A DNA stretch of 10,255 bases from an uncultured Chloroflexota bacterium (GCA_903930745.1 CAIYZX010000128.1:1-10255), one strand, 5' to 3'. Positions 1-7,034 are shown, counted from the first letter of the stretch. Numbers and translations are program-made. The notes: generated from the sequence alone by a model not told the origin.

Positions 1-564
1 GATGACATGCCATGTGCCGAGAGTGTCGGAGAACCAGGTGTGACCGTCACGCGACGCCGCCGAACCGAATGCCTCGCGGAGCGGAGCGCCCCCTTCGGTC
101 AGGTCGTCGTGGTTGCCGGTGACCACCCATCGGATCCGATCCCGCAGGGCGCCCCACGAGGGCTCGAAGCAGTCGTGCAGCTCCCGCCTGGTGCCCCGTT
201 CGTAGGCGGTGTCGCCGAGGAGGGCGATGACCCCGTTGACGCGCGCGGCGAGGCGCGCCGTCGCCTCGTCGCCCTTCGCGTCACAGCGGGCGATATCCCC
301 AACCGCCACCAGGACCTCGCCGGGGCGTTGCGTGGGGGTCGGCGACGTGGCCGGGCCGGTGGTCGGGGTTGCGGCCGGTGAGGGCGAGGAGGCCGCGGAC
401 GGCGATGCGACCGGGCCGGCCCCGCTGGGAGAGGGCGAGGGGATGATGTCGGCGGTCGTTGACGGCGAGGCCTGACAGCCCGTCAGCCCAACGAGCCCGA
501 GCGCCGCCATGACGCACAGGGTGGCGACGCGGTGCCTTGCCCACGATGCCCGGAGATGCCACAT
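1..564 (-). CDS. Metallophosphoesterase lipoprotein (3' end outside the window)
   Basis: Predicted exported calcineurin-like metallophosphoesterase, hydrolysing phosphoester bonds with a two-metal centre outside the membrane. 188 residues are visible and the frame is open to the left edge. Residues 1-30 form a lipoprotein signal: basic n-region (RASWARHR), hydrophobic core, lipobox LTGC with Cys30. A low-complexity Pro/Ser/Thr/Ala linker runs from about 31 to 82. The catalytic domain starts with VAVGDIARCD (85-94), then LLGDTAY (115-121) and VTGNHDD (148-154). These match the metal-binding motifs of the purple-acid-phosphatase-like (type 7) branch, which also has the Cys after GDIA. The later His motifs lie beyond the window; WHVI at 185-188 is the usual strand before them. 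The ATG at 564 is chosen because it gives a complete signal peptide, although no Shine-Dalgarno is visible. The substrate cannot be told. Confidence 0.85.
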   Translation of the reverse strand, partial: MWHLRASWARHRVATLCVMAALGLVGLTGCQASPSTTADIIPSPSPSGAGPVASPSAASSPSPAATPTTGPATSPTPTQRPGEVLVAVGDIARCDAKGDEATARLAARVNGVIALLGDTAYERGTRRELHDCFEPSWGALRDRIRWVVTGNHDDLTEGGAPLREAFGSAASRDGHTWFSDTLGTWHVI

Positions 565-593
565 GGGATCAGGCTACGCGACCCGGGAGCGGC

Positions 594-622
594 GTGCCGG
601 GCGGACGGCATCCGCCCGGCAC
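594..622 (-). terminator. GC-rich hairpin, 12-bp perfect stem
   Basis: GTGCCGGGCGGA at 594-605 pairs perfectly with TCCGCCCGGCAC at 611-622 around a 5-nt loop. It begins 28 nt after the permease stop and sits before the metallophosphoesterase gene on the same strand. There is no T-run on either side. A U-less intrinsic-type terminator or 3'-end stabiliser for the permease transcript is the best reading. The symmetry also allows action on plus-strand transcripts. Confidence 0.6.
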
Positions 623-650
623 CCCGGATCACGAGCGAGGCTGCACCGGC

Positions 651-2297
651 TCAGCCGATGGAGGCCTCGCCGGTCACCGCATCGGCGGACTCCACGTCCT
701 CCGCGCTGCCGCGAACAGCGATCACGTAGTAGATCGCACCGAACACCAGGATGGCGGTGATGATCGCCTCGAACGTGGGCCACGCGGGCAGCCACGTCAG
801 CTCCTGGCCGAACGGCTTGAAGAACGAGTTGATGAGCGGGTTCGTGTAGCCGCGCCCGTCGCCGCCGAAGTCGCCGAAGATGGGCGAGGTCCAGATGGCG
901 ATGTTGAACAGCATGACCGCCCCGTACACCACGGCGGCGATGTTCACCGGCAGGCCCCACTTGCCCAGGTTGAACCAGGCGGGCCTGTGCGGCCAGCCGC
1001 GCAGGCGCGCCGCGAGCACGCCGATGTTGCACAGCAGGTACGAGAGGTAGATCAGGCCGGTCGCCGCGATGGAGAGGAAGAAGCCGCCGAGCGGGCCGAT
1101 GACCAGGATGGGCAGCACGGCCAGCGCACCAACGGCGAGGATCGCGCTGGTGGGCGTCTTGGTGGTGGTGTTCACCCGGCCCCAGAGGCTGCCGCCCGGC
1201 AGGTGCCGGTCGCGTCCCATGGAGTACATGAGGCGGCTGGCGGAGCCCTGGATGGCAAGGGTGCACACGAAGACGGAGACGAGGATGACGACGAGGTAGA
1301 TCTCGCCGAACGTGATCCCGGCAAACAGCTCGCCGGAGAGCACCGTGGAGATCGTGGTGGCGATCGGAAACCCGCCGGCCTGGCCCTCGGCCATGGCGTC
1401 CGGGATCGACGGGATGGCGAGGATCACCGCGACGAGGAACACCGCGCCGATGAGCCCCGAGAGGAGCAGCGCGGACAGGATGCCGCGGGGTGCATGACGG
1501 GAGGCGTCAACGGTCTCCTCGGCAAACGTGCCCGCGGTGTCGAAACCGTAGACCACGAACAGGGCCATGAAGCTGCCGATGGCGAAGGACGCCAGGTAGT
1601 TGCCGTTCGTGGACGCCTCAACGCCCGCGGTGGACGTCAGGACGCTCAGCGGCTGGTGGTTGGCGAAGAACAGCAGGATCAGGGCAAAGAAGCCCATGCC
1701 GATGATCTCCGTGGCCACGCCGATGTTGTTGAGCACGGCGAGCAGCTTCACGCCGAAGGCGTTGATCAGCGTGGAGATGACGAGGACCGTCACGGAGATC
1801 ATCGTGAACATCGTGGAGATGCCCGTGGGATCCGGGCTGTCCAGGAACGGGACCGCGCCCTCCACCGCGGGGAAGGCGGCGGCGTGCAGACCGTCGATGA
1901 TGAACGCCACGATGACGGACACGGCGGTCACGGTGACCACCTGCGCCCAGAAGTAGATCCAGCCCGTGAACCAGCCCAGGGTCCGGTTGCTGAGGCGCTT
2001 GGACCACTGGTAGATGGAGCCCGCCACCGGGAAGTGACTGGCCAGCTCTGCGAAGACGAGCGCCACGAGGAGCTGCCCGCCGACCACGATGGGCCAGCTC
2101 CAGACGAAGGCCGGGCCGCCAAGGCCGATGCCCACGCCGAAGTTGCCGAATGCGCCCGTCGAGACGCTCACGAAGCTGAACGCCACCGCGAAGTTGGAGA
2201 GGAAGCCCAGCGTCCGCTGAAGCTCCGGTTTGATGCCCAGCTCACGAAGCCGCGCGTCGTCGCGCGCGACCTGGTCAAGGCCGGCCTGTTCAGACAC
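651..2297 (-). CDS. APC-superfamily amino acid/amine permease
   Basis: Secondary transporter of the amino acid-polyamine-organocation superfamily, probably importing an amino acid or amine by cation symport. The protein has 548 residues, normal for the larger amino acid/choline (ACT, 2.A.3.4) branch, with about 12 membrane segments between residues 30 and 527. Family marks are the TM1 region FSFVSVSTGAFGNFG (40-54), then FAELASHFPVAGSIYQWSKR (82-101), matching the ELAS-FP-aG--Y-W element of UGA4-like permeases. The motif GSASRLMYSMGRDRHLP (351-367) follows TM8. A GTG start at 2297 is chosen because AGGAGG lies 7 nt upstream (2305-2310); the frame extends 29 codons further without a good ribosome site, into low-quality sequence. 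It appears to be transcribed alone, with a strong hairpin downstream. Substrate is not determinable; GABA, polyamines or other amines are plausible given the branch and the PotD-like protein nearby. Confidence 0.88.
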   Translation of the reverse strand: MSEQAGLDQVARDDARLRELGIKPELQRTLGFLSNFAVAFSFVSVSTGAFGNFGVGIGLGGPAFVWSWPIVVGGQLLVALVFAELASHFPVAGSIYQWSKRLSNRTLGWFTGWIYFWAQVVTVTAVSVIVAFIIDGLHAAAFPAVEGAVPFLDSPDPTGISTMFTMISVTVLVISTLINAFGVKLLAVLNNIGVATEIIGMGFFALILLFFANHQPLSVLTSTAGVEASTNGNYLASFAIGSFMALFVVYGFDTAGTFAEETVDASRHAPRGILSALLLSGLIGAVFLVAVILAIPSIPDAMAEGQAGGFPIATTISTVLSGELFAGITFGEIYLVVILVSVFVCTLAIQGSASRLMYSMGRDRHLPGGSLWGRVNTTTKTPTSAILAVGALAVLPILVIGPLGGFFLSIAATGLIYLSYLLCNIGVLAARLRGWPHRPAWFNLGKWGLPVNIAAVVYGAVMLFNIAIWTSPIFGDFGGDGRGYTNPLINSFFKPFGQELTWLPAWPTFEAIITAILVFGAIYYVIAVRGSAEDVESADAVTGEASIG

Positions 2298-2420
2298 CGG
2301 GTCTCCTCCTCGCCGGGTGGGGCCAACGATTGCTGGCTGCCCGGCCTCCCTTCCCCGGTCTCGCGGCGCCGGGGTGGCGCGCATGTGCCGGGTTCACCCG
2401 CCCCTCAGCGGGCGTGCGCG

Positions 2421-2450
2421 GATACTGGCGAGCGGCGGCGCGAAGGTCAA
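2421..2450 (-). promoter_or_regulatory. Possible sigma-70 type promoter for the permease
   Basis: TTGACC (minus strand, 2450-2445) is a 5/6 match to the -35 consensus. Seventeen bases downstream is CAGTAT (2427-2422), a poor 3/6 -10 element. It would give a leader of roughly 115 nt before the GTG at 2297. The -35 is attractive but the -10 is weak, so this is only a candidate. Confidence 0.3.
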
Positions 2451-2497
2451 TCCCGCCAGGCCAGGAGCGTCGGGTCGTCGCGGCGCCCGCAACGAGT

Positions 2498-2515
2498 CTG
2501 GCCTGATCAGGCCAG
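2498..2515 (-). terminator. 18-bp perfect palindrome over the acetyltransferase stop
   Basis: CTGGCCTGATCAGGCCAG is its own reverse complement and contains the TGA stop of the acetyltransferase gene (2509-2507). In RNA it can form a 6-bp stem with a 6-nt loop, ending the aldolase-acetyltransferase transcript. No T-run follows. It could equally be a dimeric regulator's operator for the permease gene lying downstream on the same strand, 200 bp away. Confidence 0.35.
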
Positions 2516-3094
2516 TGGGCCGAACTCCGCCGGGTAGCGGACGGTGCCGCGCAGGTCGTCTGTCCATGCCGGGAGGCGGCGGGCCATCCAGGCGGCATCG
2601 GGCCAGGCGTCCGCCGGGGGCTGGAGACCGGCGTCTCGAGCGGAGGCGAAGCCGAAGCGGCCGTAGTAGTCCGGGTAGCCCAGGAGCACCAGCGCGGGGA
2701 TGGTTCGGGCCACCGCGACAGAGATGGCGGAGGTCATCAGCGCGGAGCCCACGCCCCGGCCCTGGACCTCGGGGAGCACGGCCACGGGGCCGATGGCGGT
2801 GACGGTGCCAAGGCGGCGGCCGGCCTTGTCCTCCACGTCGCACGGCGAGAGGAGCAGATGGCCCACCACGATCCCGTCATGGGGCGTGTCCGGGCCGCCA
2901 ACGGCGACGAGGCTCAGGAAGCCCTCCGGGGCGGCCTCGCGGATGGCGTCCACGATGTCCGCCTCCTCCGGTCCGGTGAACGCCCGGAGGTTGACATGGC
3001 GAACCCCCGGCAGATCGCCGGGGGTTTCGAGCCGGATGCGGATGGGCAGGGGCGCCGGCCCCGGGACCAGGAAGAACCCGGGGCCGTCCTGCAT
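2507..3094 (-). CDS. GNAT-family N-acetyltransferase (YhbS-like)
   Basis: Cytosolic acetyl-CoA-dependent acyltransferase, 195 residues, close to the usual 160-200 of YhbS-like (COG3153) members. The acceptor substrate is unknown. Residues 18-45 match the N-terminal IRLETPGDLPGVRHVNLRAF helix region of the fold. Motif A is PVAVLPEVQGRGVGSAL (103-119), with the QGRGVG pyrophosphate-binding turn of acetyl-CoA. LLGYPDYYGRFGF (137-149) is the motif B segment typical of this subgroup. Its ATG lies four bases after the stop of the upstream aldolase gene with no clear Shine-Dalgarno of its own, so translational coupling in a two-gene operon is likely. A biochemical link between the two products is not evident. 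Confidence 0.88.
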   Translation of the reverse strand: MQDGPGFFLVPGPAPLPIRIRLETPGDLPGVRHVNLRAFTGPEEADIVDAIREAAPEGFLSLVAVGGPDTPHDGIVVGHLLLSPCDVEDKAGRRLGTVTAIGPVAVLPEVQGRGVGSALMTSAISVAVARTIPALVLLGYPDYYGRFGFASARDAGLQPPADAWPDAAWMARRLPAWTDDLRGTVRYPAEFGPLA

Positions 3095-3098
3095 GGGA

Positions 3099-4499
3099 TC
3101 AGCCCAGCGCGGCCTTCACCGCGGCGGGGATGGGGCGGGACACGGCGACCGGCTTCACGTAGCGGTCAACGATGGAGGCCTTGCCCACCACCTTGAGCTC
3201 GTTGAAGAGGTACTCCACCTTGGCGCCCTGGCTGGTCAGGATCTCGCCCTTCGTGGACAGGTCCCACAGCGCGCGCTTGAACGGGCCGATGGCCTTCTTG
3301 CGCGTGGTGTAGAGGAACTGGTCCTCGGTCTGGCCGTCCTTGCGCTCGTCCGCGGCGTTCACCACGAGCCATGCGTTGATCTCGGCCATGAGCTCCGCCG
3401 GGAAGGCCGGGTGGCCGTACAGGGCGTTCTGGAAGCCGGTGGCGAGGTGGATCTCGGCGGTCTCAACCTCGGGGAACTTGTGGAACAGCTCGTCCGGCAG
3501 CGTGGAGGCGCCGTGCTGGACCGCGCCGGCCAGGCCGCGCTCGCGCGCGTACTCGCCCAGCTTGCCCAGGGTGCCGAAGTCAAGCTTGACCTCGGCGACG
3601 CCGCCGCCCGGCAGCGGGATGCCGCCGTGGCTGGTGCCGGTCTGCACGGAGACCTTCGAGACGCCCTTGGCGCCCGGGGCCAGCGACTGCAGGACCGCGT
3701 CGTAGCCGTCCAGGTAGGCCTTCAGCTCCTCGACCGTGGAGTTGGCCTTGCCAACCTCACCGATCTCGCCGCCCACGCTGACGGCGACGCCGTCGTCCTC
3801 GAGCGAGCGGATGAGGGCCGTCAGCTCCGCGGCCTTCGTGTAGTTGACCTTCTGCTCCAGGTCCAGGTTGGGCTGGGAGAGATCCACGAGCGTGGAGCTG
3901 TCGATGTCGATGTTGCGGTAGCCGGCCTCGATGGCCAGCTTGCACGCGCGGCGGATCTCCTCGGTCATGCCCTCGGGATCGGCGGCGTACTTCTTCGCGT
4001 TGAACTGGTAGTGGTCGCCCTGGAGGAAGACCGGGCCGCGCCAGCCGGCGGCGATGGCGCCGGCGTACACGGACGCGGCGAAGTCCATCGGGCGCTGGAA
4101 GGTGTACGTCTGCTCGGAGCGGGCGATCTCGAGGAGCACCGCGCTGGTGTCGTTCCGGGCAGCCGTCTCGTAGATCGTGCGGGCCATGTCGAACGTCTGG
4201 GCGCGCAGGTTGATCGCCGGGACGGTGAAGCCGCTGACCTCACCGCGCGAGCGGGCCATGTACAGCTCCTGGATGGACGCCGACATGACGCCCACGGCCT
4301 GTGCGGCCTCCCAGATGATCCAGCGGGCGGCCTCGCCCGTGGCCTCGTCCGCGCTGAACGCGGCGGTCCAGGCGAGATCCGCGGCGCCCTCGCTGCGGAG
4401 CTTGGCCTCGCTGTCGATGACGACCTTGTCGTTCGCGATGTGGAGGGTGCCGGAGAGGTGGCTGAGCAGGTCCGTGACGGACCCGGCGACGTAGGGCAT
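3099..4499 (-). CDS. Class II fructose/tagatose-bisphosphate aldolase-like protein, long form
   Basis: Predicted zinc-dependent class II aldolase-fold protein, the family that cleaves ketose bisphosphates to DHAP and an aldehyde phosphate in glycolysis or sugar catabolism. At 466 residues it exceeds the usual 280-360; about 90 extra residues precede the barrel, and the C-terminus beyond about 365 is also extended. Barrel landmarks: FTVPAINLRAQTF (91-103); FLQGDHYQFN (158-167), placing Asp162/His163 at the catalytic Asp and first zinc His; GGEIGEVG (243-250); VQTGTSHGG (285-293) with His291; and VQHGAST (327-333) with His329. The last phosphate/active-site strand reads EIHLATGFQN (349-358), with His351 where canonical enzymes have Asn. 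The GDH segment also recalls GatZ/KbaZ proteins (GDHLGP). Start ATG at 4499 is chosen because AGGAGA lies 11 nt upstream (4511-4516); an in-frame extension to 4604 looks non-coding. First gene of an operon with the acetyltransferase. The exact substrate is uncertain. Confidence 0.85.
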   Translation of the reverse strand: MPYVAGSVTDLLSHLSGTLHIANDKVVIDSEAKLRSEGAADLAWTAAFSADEATGEAARWIIWEAAQAVGVMSASIQELYMARSRGEVSGFTVPAINLRAQTFDMARTIYETAARNDTSAVLLEIARSEQTYTFQRPMDFAASVYAGAIAAGWRGPVFLQGDHYQFNAKKYAADPEGMTEEIRRACKLAIEAGYRNIDIDSSTLVDLSQPNLDLEQKVNYTKAAELTALIRSLEDDGVAVSVGGEIGEVGKANSTVEELKAYLDGYDAVLQSLAPGAKGVSKVSVQTGTSHGGIPLPGGGVAEVKLDFGTLGKLGEYARERGLAGAVQHGASTLPDELFHKFPEVETAEIHLATGFQNALYGHPAFPAELMAEINAWLVVNAADERKDGQTEDQFLYTTRKKAIGPFKRALWDLSTKGEILTSQGAKVEYLFNELKVVGKASIVDRYVKPVAVSRPIPAAVKAALG

Positions 4500-4576
4500 G
4501 GGTCTGGTGGTCTCCTGGTTGGTGTCTGCCCCGATGGTAACCGCGTGGGCAGGCCCGCATCGGTTGCCGCTGGGTT

Positions 4577-4614
4577 GCGGCCACGCGTCGCGTGCATGCT
4601 GCACGCGGCCACGC
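4577..4614. repeat. Inverted repeat flanked by direct repeats upstream of the aldolase
   Basis: CGCGTGCA (4589-4596) and TGCACGCG (4600-4607) form a perfect 8-bp inverted repeat with a 3-nt centre. Overlapping it, the 10-mer GCGGCCACGC occurs twice in direct orientation, at 4577-4586 and 4605-4614. The cluster is about 80-115 bp upstream of the aldolase ATG, in a 278-bp gene-free interval (4500-4777) where its promoter should lie. It could be an operator; no regulator gene is next to it, and chance GC repeats remain possible. I see no clear -10/-35 pair here. Confidence 0.35.
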
Positions 4615-4711
4615 TGCCGTCATAGGGCAGGATGCGGCATCGGGCAGCCTGACCGAACGGGCGGAAGGATGCGCCGTGCGGGTGACGCCGGGGCGCGAGC
4701 GCGGGACCGGT

Positions 4712-4729
4712 GGCCCCCGCTTGGGGGCC
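4712..4729 (-). terminator. GC-rich hairpin after the DUF2269-like gene
   Basis: GGCCCCC (4712-4718) pairs with GGGGGCC (4723-4729) around a 4-nt loop. It lies 48 nt after the stop of the membrane-protein gene, in the interval before the next minus-strand operon. No T-run follows, so it is only terminator-like. Confidence 0.4.
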
Positions 4730-4777
4730 GGATGGCGTGCCCGTGGACCTCGTGGGCCGGCGGGCGGGTGCCCGGGA

Positions 4778-5251
4778 CTAGAAGGGCTTGACCACCATCA
4801 GGAACGTGATCACGACCACCAGGATGGTGAGCACCATCCCGCCGATGCGGGTCTTCCGCGCGGTCGCCGGGATCTCCGGGTTGGGGCCGCTGCCGGGGGC
4901 CGGCGGGGTGGAGGTCAGCTCAACGAGCCTCCGGCCCGCCGGGGCGAGATAGAACATGGCGATGCCCAGCGCAACCACGTACAGGGCGATGGCCGCCTCC
5001 AGCCAGTGGGTCTCGCCAACGATGTTGCCCCAGCCGCGGACCAGGATCATGCCGATGCCGGTGAGCAGCATGCTGTGCGCAAGCGGCGTGATCAGCTTCT
5101 TGCTGGTCGCCATCTGGGTGCGGGCGAAGAAGTTCGCGTGCTGCGGCTCCTTCGCCACCATGGGGCCAACGATGGCCGAGGCGAAGCCTGGACCGAAGGC
5201 GACGATCGCGCCGAGGATGTGCAGGAAGAGCAGGATGTGAAAGGCGTCCAC
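4778..5251 (-). CDS. Small integral membrane protein, DUF2269-like
   Basis: A 157-residue protein with about four hydrophobic membrane segments (roughly residues 5-28, 53-71, 83-103, 137-155) and a short Pro/Gly-rich cytosolic or periplasmic loop (about 112-135). The N-terminus HILLFLHILGAIVAFGPGF, with a His in the first helix followed by GA--AFGPG, resembles DUF2269/CopD-like membrane proteins. No function is established for DUF2269, and the assignment here is from residue pattern only. Translation starts at GTG 5251, preceded by GGGGAG nine nt upstream (5261-5266). It lies 50 bp downstream of the P-loop NTPase gene on the same strand, so the two are probably co-transcribed, and a GC hairpin follows. 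No metal-binding cysteines or enzymatic motifs are visible. Confidence 0.7.
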   Translation of the reverse strand: MDAFHILLFLHILGAIVAFGPGFASAIVGPMVAKEPQHANFFARTQMATSKKLITPLAHSMLLTGIGMILVRGWGNIVGETHWLEAAIALYVVALGIAMFYLAPAGRRLVELTSTPPAPGSGPNPEIPATARKTRIGGMVLTILVVVITFLMVVKPF

Positions 5252-5301
5252 GGGTCAGTGCTCCCCAAATCTGGAGGAATCTGGATGATCTCCCGGCGAT
5301 C

Positions 5302-6111
5302 CTAGCAGGATGCGAGCGTAGCGAGCGCAGAGGCCCTTGCGGCCTGCTCCCGCTCGAAGACCACGGGGCGCAGACCGGTCCGTCCACCGAGGTCCGCAAG
5401 CACGCCCCAGGCGAAGTGGTCCCAGCGCCCGGACGTGGCATTCCAGGTGGTGAGGGCCGCCGGTGGCAGGCGCTGCACGTGGTGGTGCGTGTCGTATGCG
5501 AGGGGGCGGACGTAGTGGGCGGCCTCGACCCTCGCGGGGACCGGCGCGCCTGCCTCCCGCGCGCCAAGGACCAGGACCACGCCCAGGCGGGAGCGCTCGT
5601 CCTCGTCCGTGCCGATGGCGGGCTCGTTGAGCCGGTCCAGGACGTCCTCCAGGCGCCGGCCGGGCATGGTGGCGACCATCCCGTAGCCCAACGCCAGCGC
5701 CCGGACCACGATCCGCGCACGCTCGCCGGTGACGCCTGCCCGTTCCGCGTCTGCGAGGTTGCGGACGTGGAGCACGCCGCCGGCTGCAGCCAGACGGTCC
5801 GGCGGGTTGCTCGCCGCATGAACCGCCGCCCGCCAGCCCAGCTCAACCGCCTCGGGCATCCAGGCGAACTCGTCCGCAGGGTCCACAACCTGCACGCGGG
5901 TCCCCCGCGGGAGCGCGTCCAGCAGTGCCGAGGCAACGAGGCTGCGACCGCTGCCGGGCTGTCCGGCGACCACCACGGGCGTCCGCGCCTCCACCAGCAT
6001 CCAGAGCAGCGCACCCAGCTCGGCGTCCATGACGCCGGCACGAACCAGCGCGGCGAGAGAGGCGGGCGCAGATGGCTGGGCGGGCTGGGTGGCGGAATCG
6101 ACGGACGTCAT
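5302..6111 (-). CDS. Degenerate VirB11/CpaF/GspE-type P-loop NTPase
   Basis: A 269-residue protein resembling the C-terminal domain of type II/IV secretion and pilus ATPases, which power assembly or transport as cytosolic hexamers. LLWMLVEARTPVVVAGQPG (35-53) followed by SGRS places Walker A at 50-57, but Arg56 replaces the catalytic Lys. VQVVDPADEF (73-82) fits the Asp-box strand. GGVLHVRNLADAER (111-124) sits at the Walker B position but lacks the Gly-Glu of the family. MVATMPGRRLEDVLDRL (145-161) aligns with the His-box, with Pro150 where His is expected. The usual N-terminal domain is missing. ATG 6111 is preferred over a TTG seven codons upstream; neither has a clear ribosome site. No other secretion or pilus gene is in the window. 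It may bind nucleotide without efficient hydrolysis, or be a divergent active family; the role is unknown. Confidence 0.6.
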   Translation of the reverse strand: MTSVDSATQPAQPSAPASLAALVRAGVMDAELGALLWMLVEARTPVVVAGQPGSGRSLVASALLDALPRGTRVQVVDPADEFAWMPEAVELGWRAAVHAASNPPDRLAAAGGVLHVRNLADAERAGVTGERARIVVRALALGYGMVATMPGRRLEDVLDRLNEPAIGTDEDERSRLGVVLVLGAREAGAPVPARVEAAHYVRPLAYDTHHHVQRLPPAALTTWNATSGRWDHFAWGVLADLGGRTGLRPVVFEREQAARASALATLASC

Positions 6112-6230
6112 GGCCGTGAGGGTAGCGCGCAACGGCCAGCGCCCGGCAGCGCCCTCCTTGTAGGCTTGGGCACACCCATCGGTCCCCCATCCCGCCCGTC
6201 CTCCCGGACCGGCCCAGCGGAGCCACCACC
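6112..6230. promoter_or_regulatory. Divergent intergenic region, NTPase and RidA genes
   Basis: These 119 bases separate two genes that read away from each other and so must hold both promoters. TAGGCT at 6161-6166 resembles the -10 elements of GC-rich bacteria and would serve the plus-strand RidA gene, but no -35 match lies upstream. I find no convincing element for the minus strand and no strong inverted repeat. Confidence 0.3.
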
Positions 6231-6578
6231 GTGACCATCGAGCGCATCGAGCCCGGCGCCCGCCTCAGCGAGGCCGTCGCCTACGGCAACCTCGTCTTCC
6301 TCGCCGGCCACGTGGCCGAGGACACCTCCGCCGGCATGTACGAGCAGGCCGCGGACTGCCTCCGCCAGATCGACGCCCATCTCGCCGCCGCGGGCTCGGA
6401 CAAGTCCAAGCTCCTCACGATCCAGATCTGGATCACGGACATGGCGCTCTTCCCGGAGCTCAACCGCGCCTGGGACGAGTGGGTGGACAAGGCCAACCTG
6501 CCGGCGCGCGCCACGGTGGAGTCCCGCCTGGCCAACCCGGGCTGGCTCGTGGAGATCGCCGGGGTCGCCGCCCGCTAG
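6231..6578 (+). CDS. RidA-family protein (YoaB-like)
   Basis: A 115-residue member of the YjgF/YER057c/UK114 (Rid) family. RidA itself is a homotrimeric cytosolic deaminase that hydrolyses reactive enamine/imine intermediates released by PLP enzymes; activity in the YoaB-like branch is less clear. The sequence follows E. coli YoaB closely: MTIERI at the start, DCLRQIDAHLAAAGSDKSKL (42-61), LNRAWDEWV (77-85), and PARATVESRL-NPGWLVEIAGVA (91-113). Arg93 matches the conserved substrate-carboxylate Arg of RidA, and Glu108 matches the conserved C-terminal Glu region. Start is GTG with GGAG 8 nt upstream (6219-6222). Its only neighbours read towards it or away, so it is monocistronic. An aminotransferase, a typical source of Rid substrates, lies 3 kb away. 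Confidence 0.92.
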   Translation: MTIERIEPGARLSEAVAYGNLVFLAGHVAEDTSAGMYEQAADCLRQIDAHLAAAGSDKSKLLTIQIWITDMALFPELNRAWDEWVDKANLPARATVESRLANPGWLVEIAGVAAR

Positions 6579-6587
6579 GTCGCCGGA

Positions 6588-6605
6588 CCCGCGCTACCCG
6601 CGCTA
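6588..6605. repeat. Tandem 9-bp repeat at the convergent gene junction
   Basis: CCCGCGCTA occurs twice head-to-tail (6588-6596, 6597-6605). The second copy includes the stop codon of the minus-strand SH3 lipoprotein. RidA and this lipoprotein converge with only 24 bp between them, and no hairpin terminator is visible. Probably a small slippage duplication. Confidence 0.5.
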
Positions 6606-7034
6606 CTTGAAGAAGCCCGCCGCGGCGAACGCCTCGGGAACGCCGTAGGTCTCCATGACCGGGATGCCGTCGATGAAGTCGATGCGCACCCAGGCGGAGC
6701 CGGACGTGCCACAGCCCGAGACGACGTACTTGTCGCCCTTGACGCGGCCCGAGACGTGGACCGTGGAGCCCTCCGCGATCCGCGTGACCAGCTGCGCCGA
6801 CTTCTTCGGCTCTGCCCGCAGGGCCACGGCACCGCAGATCGCCGTCACCGTGACGCCACCGGCCGGCGTGGGCGGCGGCGTGTCCGCCGCTGGGGTGGTC
6901 TCCGGCGTGGCGATCGGCGCTTCGGTTTGCGGGGGTGCGGCCGATGCCGCGGCGCTGGGGCTTGCGTCGCCGTTCCCTCCGCACGCGGCGAGCAGCGAGG
7001 CGGCGAGCGCGAGCGTCGCGATGACGCGGAGCAT
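6603..7034 (-). CDS. SH3b-like domain lipoprotein
   Basis: A 143-residue predicted cell-surface lipoprotein. Residues 1-18 are a signal peptide with lipobox LAAC, Cys18. Residues 19-60 are a Pro/Thr/Ala linker. The remainder (61-143) looks like a bacterial SH3 (SH3b) module: a short strand, then ALRAEPKKSAQLVTRIAEGS (71-90), the usual 'vN-R-gPs-sakvi-tl-kG' opening, followed by VHVSGRVKGDKYVV and an aromatic AWVRID strand (114-119). Cys67 and Cys108 could form a disulphide. Such domains often bind cell-wall or protein ligands, but no catalytic partner domain is present. The ATG at 7034 is chosen over one 15 bp upstream because GGAGG sits 7 nt before it (7041-7046). Role unknown. Confidence 0.75.
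   Translation of the reverse strand: MLRVIATLALAASLLAACGGNGDASPSAAASAAPPQTEAPIATPETTPAADTPPPTPAGGVTVTAICGAVALRAEPKKSAQLVTRIAEGSTVHVSGRVKGDKYVVSGCGTSGSAWVRIDFIDGIPVMETYGVPEAFAAAGFFK

Noticed and set aside
537..2537. A very long plus-strand open frame (666 codons) opposite the permease
   Set aside because: Its composition (Asp/Glu/Arg/His/Gly-rich, no hydrophobic core) is that of an antisense shadow in GC-rich DNA, whereas the minus strand encodes a clear membrane transporter.
4500..4604. In-frame N-terminal extension of the aldolase to an ATG at 4604
   Set aside because: The extra 35 residues lack family similarity, overlap the repeat cluster, and the ATG at 4499 has a Shine-Dalgarno.
2700..4625. 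A 641-codon plus-strand open frame opposite the acetyltransferase and aldolase
   Set aside because: It spans two recognisable genes on the other strand and shows no family motif; it is a GC-bias artefact.
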